NCBI GenBank assembly: GCA_024636105.1
Contig: JAGXHO010000207.1
Coordinates: 1-13,056, forward strand
DNA: 13,056 bases
DNA from: Trueperaceae bacterium
GTDB lineage: Bacteria; Deinococcota; Deinococci; Deinococcales; Trueperaceae
Direction: 5' to 3'
Numbering within the stretch: the first letter of the stretch is position 1; every line of letters starts with the position of its first letter. The notes beneath the pieces are model-generated. The model saw only the letters and a program-made list of their open reading frames with translations. It had not been told where the DNA came from and did no database searches. Position numbers and translations under genes: made by a program. Below are positions 7,631-13,056 of the stretch, one piece after another.

Positions 7631-8383
7631 ATGATCGAGGTGCGCGGGCTGGTGAAGCGCTACGGGGTCCAGCGGGCGGTCGACGGCGTCGACCTCGACG
7701 TGCGCGCGGGCGAAGTCGTCGCCCTTCTCGGTCCCAACGGCGCTGGCAAGTCCACCACGATCAAGGCGATCGTCGGTCTCCTCCGGCCGACGGCCGGCAG
7801 CGTGATCGTCGGTTGCCACGACGTCCAGCGCGCGGCTGTCGCGGCCAAGGGCGCGATCGGCTACGTCCCCGACCGCCCCTACCTCTACCCCAAGCTGACG
7901 GCGCGGGAGCTGCTCCGGTTCGTCGGTCGCCTGCGTCGGCTCGACGAGGCGGACGTCGAACGGCGCGCCGACGGGTGGCTCGAACGCTTCGGGCTGACGG
8001 ACGTGGCGAACGAGATCGTCGAGACCTATTCGCACGGGATGCGCCAGAAGCTCACCTTCGCCGCGGCGCTCTTGCCCGACCCGCCGGTGCTGGTGGTCGA
8101 CGAACCGATGGTCGGCCTCGATCCGCGCGCGGCGCGCCTCGTGCGCGACCTGATGGGCGACCACGCCGCGCGCGGTCGCGCCGTCCTGTTGACCACCCAC
8201 GCCATGGAGGTCGCCGAGGCCGTGGCGCAGCGCGTCGTCGTGCTCCACCGCGGCCGGGTGGCCGCCGAGGGCACGTTGGCCGAGCTGAGGACGGGCCTGG
8301 GCCGCGCCGATGCCGACCTGGAAGCCATCTTCCTGCAGCTGACCGAGGAGGCGGCCACCCCGGCGCCCGCGGCGGTGCCGTGA
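7631..8383 (+). CDS. ABC transporter ATP-binding protein
   Basis: The cytoplasmic ATPase of an exporter, 250 aa. It has Walker A 'GPNGAGKST' at 34-42, signature 'YSHGMRQK' at 133-140, Walker B 'VLVVDEP' at 153-159, D-loop 'GLDP' at 162-165 and switch His190 ('TTHAMEVAE'). The Q-loop region reads 'GYVPDRPYLYPKL', with Asp at the usual Gln position. This is a variation I associate with exporter ATPases of the NatA/CcmA type. The ATG at 7631 gives the normal N-terminus 'MIEVRGLVKRYG'; an in-frame GTG at 7589 would add 14 residues with no family resemblance and lies in a hairpin. No clear ribosome site precedes 7631. Its stop overlaps the permease GTG by 4 nt (GTGA). The substrate cannot be read from the sequence. 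Confidence 0.93.
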   Translation: MIEVRGLVKRYGVQRAVDGVDLDVRAGEVVALLGPNGAGKSTTIKAIVGLLRPTAGSVIVGCHDVQRAAVAAKGAIGYVPDRPYLYPKLTARELLRFVGRLRRLDEADVERRADGWLERFGLTDVANEIVETYSHGMRQKLTFAAALLPDPPVLVVDEPMVGLDPRAARLVRDLMGDHAARGRAVLLTTHAMEVAEAVAQRVVVLHRGRVAAEGTLAELRTGLGRADADLEAIFLQLTEEAATPAPAAVP

Positions 8384-10059
8384 CCGCGATCGGGCGGCCG
8401 CGGCGGCCGTCGCTCTTCGCGCTGCGCACGCGCGCCTGGTGGCGATCGGTGCGTCGTGCGCCGGTGCGCCACGCCGTCGCGGGCGCCTTCCTCGCCGCGG
8501 TCGCATGGGGCATCACCGCCCTCGTCGAGCGCGGGGTCCGGTGGGTGGACGGCTACCCGGCGATCGGCACGATCGCGGACGCCGCCCTGCAGCGCAGCCT
8601 CGAAGCGTTCGTGACGCTCCTCGCCCTCGGGGTGGCGTTCTCCGTGCTCACGAGCGCGGTCACCACGCTCTACACGGCTCAGGACCTCCCGTTGCTGTTG
8701 AGCTGGCCCGTGCCGGTCGGGCGCGTGTTCGGCCTGAAGGTGCTGGAGACGTACATCGGCTCCGCGCTGCTGCCCGCTGCGCTGACCGTGCCGGTGCTCG
8801 TCGGAATCGGTCTGGCACGGAGCGCGCCGCCGCTGTTCTATCCGCTCGCCACGTTGGCCGTGCTCGCCCTCTACGCCATGCCGGTCGCTCTGGGCGCGGC
8901 CGCGGCGCTCGGCCTCATGCGGGTGGCGCCGGCGGGGCGCGTCAAGGAGGTATCGACCGGCGCGAGCGTCGTGGTCGCCGCCGGGCTGGTCCTGGCGCTG
9001 CGCGCCTTCCGACCGGAGCAGCTCGCCGACCTGACACCCGAGGAGTTCGAGGCGTTCCTGTCGACGTTCGCCGCCCTAGATCTAGGGGCGTGGCCCCCGG
9101 GTTGGGCCGGCGCGGCGGTGTGGGCGGCGCTCGACGGCCGCGCTTCACCGGCGCTCACGCCACTGGTCCTCGGCACGGTCCTGGGGCTCGGGGCGCTCAC
9201 CTGGGCCGCGGCCCGCGCGTACCAGGCCGGGTGGCTCCGTGGCCTCGACACCGTGCCGCGCCGGCGCGATCCGCGACCGCGCCGCTCGGCGCGCTGGGAG
9301 CGGCCGCTCGCGGCCCTGGGACCGGCAGGGGCGGTCGTGATCAAGGACCTGCGGCTGCTCGCCCGCGACCCGACCCAGGGGTCGCAGCTGCTCGTCCTGG
9401 TCGCGCTCGCGGGCGTCTACCTGGTGAGCACGGCGTCCGTCGAGGTCGACGGGCAGCGCTTCCGGGACGCGCTGGGAGCGCTCAACGTCGCGTTCCTCGG
9501 CCTGCTGCTCGCGGGGGTGGGCGTGCGGATCGCGTTCCCGCTCGTATCGCTGGAGGGCGAGGGATGGTGGTGGTTGCGCACCGCGCCGCTGCGCGCGCGC
9601 GCGATCGTGGCGGCGAAGCTCGCCCACGCCTTGCCGCCCTTGTTCGTCCTGGGCGTGGGCTTGGGCCTCGCGCAGGCGCGGCTGCTCGACGTGTCCGCCA
9701 ACCTGGCGACGGCCGCCGCGCTCGCCGGTGCCTGCGCGGCGGTCGCGGTGGCGGCGCTCGGCGTCGGCCTCGGTGCGGCGTACCCTCGCTTCGACGCCAC
9801 CCAAGCGAGCGAGGTGCCGATGTCGCCCGGCGGGCTGCTCTACATGACGACCGCGCTGGCCTACGCGGCGGGCCTCACCGTGATCCTCGCCTACCCGGCG
9901 TGGACGACCCTCGTCGACCCGAACCTGCCCGTGTGGGCGACCCAGGCGGGACGCCTCACGGTGATCGCGGCGCTCGCCTGGACGACGCTCGTCGCCGGCG
10001 GGGCGCTGGCGTTCGGCACTTGGCGGCTCGATCGCTTCGAGCTCGGCCGCGACGGCTGA
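8380..10059 (+). CDS. ABC exporter permease (putative ABC_export family)
   Basis: A 559-residue membrane protein, the partner of the ATPase just upstream. After a basic N-terminal segment it has about 12 hydrophobic stretches (near 32-50, 73-95, 127-147, 154-175, 193-208, 259-280, 336-350, 368-387, 412-433, 443-467, 487-507, 525-546). They fall in two halves separated by a basic linker at about 290-308 ('RRRDPRPRRSARWER'). 'QDLPLLLSWPVPVGRVF' (101-117) and 'SLEGEGWWWLRTAPL' (390-404) are motifs I associate with the large 'putative ABC exporter' permeases. 'VIKDLRLLARDP' (320-331) is typical of their second half. GTG 8380 was chosen because it is coupled to the ATPase stop and precedes the first basic segment. 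Transport direction is inferred as export; the cargo is unknown. Confidence 0.86.
   Translation: MTAIGRPRRPSLFALRTRAWWRSVRRAPVRHAVAGAFLAAVAWGITALVERGVRWVDGYPAIGTIADAALQRSLEAFVTLLALGVAFSVLTSAVTTLYTAQDLPLLLSWPVPVGRVFGLKVLETYIGSALLPAALTVPVLVGIGLARSAPPLFYPLATLAVLALYAMPVALGAAAALGLMRVAPAGRVKEVSTGASVVVAAGLVLALRAFRPEQLADLTPEEFEAFLSTFAALDLGAWPPGWAGAAVWAALDGRASPALTPLVLGTVLGLGALTWAAARAYQAGWLRGLDTVPRRRDPRPRRSARWERPLAALGPAGAVVIKDLRLLARDPTQGSQLLVLVALAGVYLVSTASVEVDGQRFRDALGALNVAFLGLLLAGVGVRIAFPLVSLEGEGWWWLRTAPLRARAIVAAKLAHALPPLFVLGVGLGLAQARLLDVSANLATAAALAGACAAVAVAALGVGLGAAYPRFDATQASEVPMSPGGLLYMTTALAYAAGLTVILAYPAWTTLVDPNLPVWATQAGRLTVIAALAWTTLVAGGALAFGTWRLDRFELGRDG
9074..9087. repeat. 14-bp perfect palindrome inside the permease gene
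   Basis: CCCTAGATCTAGGG lies wholly in coding sequence and encodes Ala-Leu-Asp-Leu-Gly. It contains two CTAG tetramers and forces two CTA leucine codons, whereas the surrounding leucines use CTC, CTG or TTG. It may be chance, or a protein-binding site within the gene. Confidence 0.5.
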
Positions 10060-10078
10060 ACGGGGCGCGACCGGCCAC

Positions 10079-10108
10079 CCGGCGGAACGCCGGCTCGTTC
10101 AGCCGGCG
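10079..10108. terminator. Overlapping inverted repeats at the convergent permease/pckA ends
   Basis: CGCCGGCT (10088-10095) pairs perfectly with AGCCGGCG (10101-10108) across a 5-nt loop. Six of the same bases can instead pair with CCGGCG at 10079-10084 across GAA. The structure lies between two converging genes and includes the pckA stop codon. It could act as a two-way terminator, but no T-rich tract follows on either strand, so this is a position-based inference. Confidence 0.4.
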
Positions 10109-11679
10109 CGCGGTCCGGCGTCCCGCACCGAACCGGGCACCTGGTCCTCGAAGCGTCGGAAGTTGTCGCGGAACATCGCGGCCAGCTTCGAAGATTGCTC
10201 GTCGAACGCCGTCGGGTCGGACCACGTGCCGCGGGGATGCAGGACCTCGTCGGGCACCCCGGGGACCGCGGTCGGCACGTCGAAGCCGAACACCGGATCG
10301 GGCCGCATGGGCTCGGCGTCGAGCGCCCCGGACAGCGCTGCGGCGATCATCGCGCGGGTGTGTCCGAGGCGCATTCGGTGGCCGACCCCGGCCGGTCCGC
10401 CGGTCCAGCCGGTGTTGACGAGCCACACGCTCGACCCATGGCCGCGCAGGCGCTCCCCGAGCAGCTCCGCGTACCGCCCCGGCGAGAGCGGCATGAACGG
10501 CGAACCGAAGCAGGCCGAGAACGTCGCCTGCGGCTCGGTGACCCCCCGCTCCGTGCCGGCGACCTTCGCCGTGTAGCCGGACAGGAAGTGGTACATCGCC
10601 TGCGCCGCATCGAGGCGCGCGATCGGCGGCATCACGCCGAAGGCGTCGGCCGTGAGGAACACGACGGCCGCGGGATGCCCCGCGCGCCCCGTGCGCGAGG
10701 CGTTCGGAACGAAGCGAAGCGGGTACGCGGCGCGCGTGTTCTCCGTCTTGCGATCGGCGTCGAAATCGATCGCGCGCGATGCCGGATCGATCACGACGTT
10801 CTCCAGCACCGCACCGAAGCGGGTGCTGGCCGCGAAGATCTCGGGTTCGGCAGCGGCCGAGAGTCGGATCGCCTTCGCGTAGCAGCCACCCTCGAAGTTG
10901 AAGACGCCGTCGTCGGACCAGCCGTGCTCGTCGTCGCCGACGAGCGTCCGCTCCGGGTCGGCGGAGAGGGTCGTCTTGCCGGTCCCCGAGAGCCCGAAGA
11001 ACAGCGCGACGTCGCCGTCCCGGCCGACGTTCGCCGAACAGTGCATCGGCAGGATCCCGAGCTGGGGCAGGATGAAGTTCAAGGCCCCGAAGATCGACTT
11101 CTTGATCTCGCCGGCGTACTCGGTGTTCGCGATCAGCACGAGCCGTCGGCCGTAGTCGACGGCGATCGCGGTGCTGCTGCGCGTTCCGTGGCGGGCCGGG
11201 TCGGCCTTGAAGGTCGGCAGGTCGAGCACGGTCCACCCGCCGGTCGCCTGCGGCACGCCCTCGCGGACGAACAGGTTGCGCACGAACAGCGCGTGCCATG
11301 CCCGCTCGGAGGCGACCCGCACGGGGATCTGCACCGCGGGATCGGTGCCGGCGTAGAGCTCCTGCACGAACAGCTGCTTCTCGCCGGCCGCGTCGAACAT
11401 CTCCTCCTGGAGCCGGCCGAAGTGGGCGGGGGTCATCGGTTGGTTCACGGTGCCCCAGTCGACCTGGTCCTCGGTCGTGGCGTCGCGGACGATGAACTTG
11501 TCCTTCGGCGAGCGCCCCGTGAACTTGCCGGTGTCGACCACCAGCGGCCCTCCGGCCGCGATCTGCGCCTCGCCGCGGCGCACGGCGTGCTCGTACAGGG
11601 CGGCGGTGCCCGCGTTCGCGATCGCGTCGGCCAACGGCAGGCGCAGCGTGCTGACGGAGTCGTGCTGGAGATCGGACAT
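10099..11679 (-). CDS. pckA: Phosphoenolpyruvate carboxykinase (ATP)
   Basis: Converts oxaloacetate and ATP to phosphoenolpyruvate, CO2 and ADP, the entry step of gluconeogenesis; cytoplasmic. The protein is 526 aa, within the family range of about 520-540. Substrate loop 'TGRSPKDKF' at 54-62; '[11 protein letters not shown]' at 185-195 with Lys193/Lys194; His213 in 'MHCSANVG'; P-loop 'GLSGTGKTT' at 229-237 with Lys235; metal-binding Asp250 in '[11 protein letters not shown]'; Arg316 in 'ENTRAAYP'. The spacings Lys194-His213-Lys235-Asp250 equal those of E. coli Lys213-His232-Lys254-Asp269, so all key residues are present. This is the ATP form, not the GTP form. ATG 11679 follows GAGGGAG by 4 nt. 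A TATAAC box at 11752-11747 suggests a separate promoter, despite the same-strand gene upstream. Confidence 0.98.
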   Translation of the reverse strand: MSDLQHDSVSTLRLPLADAIANAGTAALYEHAVRRGEAQIAAGGPLVVDTGKFTGRSPKDKFIVRDATTEDQVDWGTVNQPMTPAHFGRLQEEMFDAAGEKQLFVQELYAGTDPAVQIPVRVASERAWHALFVRNLFVREGVPQATGGWTVLDLPTFKADPARHGTRSSTAIAVDYGRRLVLIANTEYAGEIKKSIFGALNFILPQLGILPMHCSANVGRDGDVALFFGLSGTGKTTLSADPERTLVGDDEHGWSDDGVFNFEGGCYAKAIRLSAAAEPEIFAASTRFGAVLENVVIDPASRAIDFDADRKTENTRAAYPLRFVPNASRTGRAGHPAAVVFLTADAFGVMPPIARLDAAQAMYHFLSGYTAKVAGTERGVTEPQATFSACFGSPFMPLSPGRYAELLGERLRGHGSSVWLVNTGWTGGPAGVGHRMRLGHTRAMIAAALSGALDAEPMRPDPVFGFDVPTAVPGVPDEVLHPRGTWSDPTAFDEQSSKLAAMFRDNFRRFEDQVPGSVRDAGPRAG

Positions 11680-11712
11680 GGGGCTCCCTCGCGTGCTTCG
11701 GATGCGTCAGGG

Positions 11713-11732
11713 GCGCGCCCGGGTCGGCGCGC
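11713..11732 (-). repeat. 7-bp hairpin near the 5' end of the pckA message
   Basis: GCGCGCC and GGCGCGC arms (11713-11719 and 11726-11732) around a 6-nt loop. If transcription starts about 7 nt after the TATAAC box, the stem lies within roughly the first 10-30 nt of the pckA mRNA and about 30 nt before the ATG. It could protect the 5' end or take part in control; no known riboswitch is recognised. Confidence 0.5.
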
Positions 11733-11746
11733 ACGGGTTTCGTTCG

Positions 11747-11752
11747 GTTATA
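11747..11752 (-). promoter_or_regulatory. Probable -10 box for pckA
   Basis: Minus-strand TATAAC, a 5/6 match to TATAAT, in the only A+T-rich spot of the 131-nt gap before pckA. The region 16-18 nt upstream shows no good -35 (TGGGAA is the nearest). It predicts a leader of about 60 nt. Confidence 0.5.
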
Positions 11753-11810
11753 CCAGCGCGGCGGCACCGTTCCCAGGGATGCCGCGGCCGAAGCGCGACA
11801 CCCGAGGCCG

Positions 11811-13056
11811 TCACCAGCGCCAGGTGACGCCCAACCGGGCCAGGGAACGCTCCGTCGACAAGTCGACGCCGAACGCGAGCGACCAACCGCTGCCGAAGCC
11901 GTAGCTCGCGCCCACGGCGAGCGAGGGACCCGTGGTCGCGGTCGAACCGGCGGCGACGTCGACGCGCCCGGTCACGTCGATCGCCACCGGTCCGAGCTGG
12001 TAGGCGAACGACACCTCGTTGGAGAAGGCGCTCGCCCCCTCGCCATCGAGCGTCGACACGCGGTACGAGGCGAAGACCTCGTCCGAAAGGTAGCCGCCGA
12101 GGCGAAGCGACACCCCGAACGGGTCGCTGCCGTCGAGCAGGCCGGTGAGCGGCGTCGTCCTCAGTTCGACGACGTCGATCCCGAGCGTCTCGGCGAGCGC
12201 GGCCTGGATCTCCGCCGTGACGAGCAGATCGACGGCGGCGTCCAAGGCGTTCTGCGCCACGGCTCCGGCGAAGCCGCTCGTGACCTCGAGGCGGCCGAGC
12301 GCGACGAGGGTCAGGAGTTCGAGGTCGGTGAGCGCGCGCGCACCGAGGCCGCCGTCGAGGCCTTCCACGAGCGCGTCGCTCGCCAGCTGCGGCTCCAGAT
12401 CGAGGGCGAACGCGCCGCCCTCGTTGGTCGCCTCGCCTGCGAAGGCGACGTCGACGGTGAACCGGGGGCCGGGCGGCGCGGTGAAGCGCACGTCGAGGCC
12501 GGGCGGTACGACCCGCGCCTTGTCGAAGCTGGTGCGGCCGGCGATGCGCAGCGTCGGGAACACGCCGCGCGCCGGGTCGAAGGTTGCAGACGCCTCCGTG
12601 AGCTCCAGCTCTCGGCCGGCGAAGCGCAGCGTGCCGCGCAGGGCCGAGACGGTGCCGGTGAGCCGCGGCGCCCCGGCGTTGCCGTCGAGGGTGAGGTCGA
12701 CGGCCGCATCGGCGTTCGCGAACGACTCGGCGAACGTCACGCGCTGCGGCGCCACGATGCGGATCCCGTCGAAGCGCACGCGCTCCCGCGCCGCCTGGAC
12801 CGACGCGGGTTCCGTCGAGGCTTCGCTGGCGGGTGCCACGACCGCGGTGGCCGCTTCCGCCGCCCTGCGCGAGGCCAGGTCGATCCGCGCTTGGCTGGCG
12901 TCGAGCCGACCCGAGATGAGCACCCCGGCGCCGTCGGCGACGATCCGCGCGTCGGCATCGGCGGTCGCGTCCGCCACGAAGAGGAAGGGCACGGCCAGGG
13001 CGAGGTCGGTGCCGCGCACGCGCACGTCGAGCGGCGTCAAGGTCCCGCTCACTTCG
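11811..13056 (-). CDS. tamB: TamB/DUF490-family envelope protein, C-terminal part (5' end outside window)
   Basis: The last ~414 residues of what should be a very large protein; the frame is open to the window edge and the GTG at 13052 is not a credible start. The composition is beta-rich and repetitive. 'GAPRLTGTVSALRGTLRFAG' followed by 'LTEASATFDP' and 'PTLRIAGRTSFD' is the pattern of the TamB C-terminal domain. Next come an Ala/Leu helical part ('LTDLELLTLVALG') and a strand-rich end ('DPFGVSLRLGGYLSDEVFASY', 'GASYGFGSGWSLAFGVDLS') closing with 'LGVTWRW'. TamB-like proteins bridge inner and outer membranes and help lipid transport or outer-membrane assembly, so a diderm envelope is implied. 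The final residue is Trp rather than the Phe common in outer-membrane beta signals. An AsmA-like or other beta-barrel assembly protein is the alternative. Confidence 0.8.
   Translation of the reverse strand, partial: EVSGTLTPLDVRVRGTDLALAVPFLFVADATADADARIVADGAGVLISGRLDASQARIDLASRRAAEAATAVVAPASEASTEPASVQAARERVRFDGIRIVAPQRVTFAESFANADAAVDLTLDGNAGAPRLTGTVSALRGTLRFAGRELELTEASATFDPARGVFPTLRIAGRTSFDKARVVPPGLDVRFTAPPGPRFTVDVAFAGEATNEGGAFALDLEPQLASDALVEGLDGGLGARALTDLELLTLVALGRLEVTSGFAGAVAQNALDAAVDLLVTAEIQAALAETLGIDVVELRTTPLTGLLDGSDPFGVSLRLGGYLSDEVFASYRVSTLDGEGASAFSNEVSFAYQLGPVAIDVTGRVDVAAGSTATTGPSLAVGASYGFGSGWSLAFGVDLSTERSLARLGVTWRW

Noticed and set aside
10195..11904. 569-codon open frame on the plus strand opposite pckA
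   Set aside because: Lies antisense to a fully conserved pckA; composition is typical of a shadow frame.

Overview
The window is very GC-rich bacterial chromosome with ordinary, densely packed housekeeping genes. There is no tRNA, rRNA, insertion sequence, phage gene or CRISPR array. I infer a Deinococcota-like organism, possibly near Truepera/Deinococcus, at moderate confidence. The reasons are very high G+C, -10-like boxes lying 5-7 nt before start codons as in leaderless transcripts, an ATP-type PEP carboxykinase, and a TamB-like protein that implies a two-membrane envelope. No 16S rRNA or other marker is present to settle this.

Layout. (1) Positions 1-1324, + strand: the 3' end of pheT, then a small CvpA-like membrane protein overlapping it by 4 nt. 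(2) Positions 1325-1833: a 509-nt gap with no credible protein, rich in short perfect inverted repeats and almost free of TpA steps; it leads into glmS. (3) Positions 1834-3669: full-length glmS. (4) Positions 3693-6114, - strand: glgA (glycogen synthase), a tail-anchored TPR protein, and a 53-codon ORF that joins a fasciclin-like motif to an unrelated-looking C-terminal motif. Each start overlaps the previous stop by 4 nt. (5) Positions 6115-6213: a compact divergent promoter region. It serves glgA on the left and, on the right, a PDZ-containing S41 C-terminal processing peptidase preceded by a possible leaderless 9-codon ORF. (6) Positions 7631-10059, + strand: an ABC exporter made of an ATPase and a 559-aa permease. 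(7) Positions 10099-13056, - strand: pckA with its own promoter-like box, preceded by the C-terminal part of a TamB/DUF490-family protein that runs off the window.

How the genes relate. Three enzymes sit around central carbon storage and use. GlmS diverts fructose-6-phosphate to cell-wall amino sugars, GlgA builds glycogen, and PckA makes PEP in gluconeogenesis. The S41 protease, ABC exporter, CvpA-like protein and TamB-like protein belong to the envelope. I see no co-regulated system joining all of them. The genes in group 4 look like one translationally coupled operon, and the two ABC genes form another.

No clearly new biological system is visible. The best leads are small: the structured glmS leader, the leaderless mini-ORF coupled to the S41 peptidase, the coupled glgA-TPR pair, and the chimeric 53-codon ORF.
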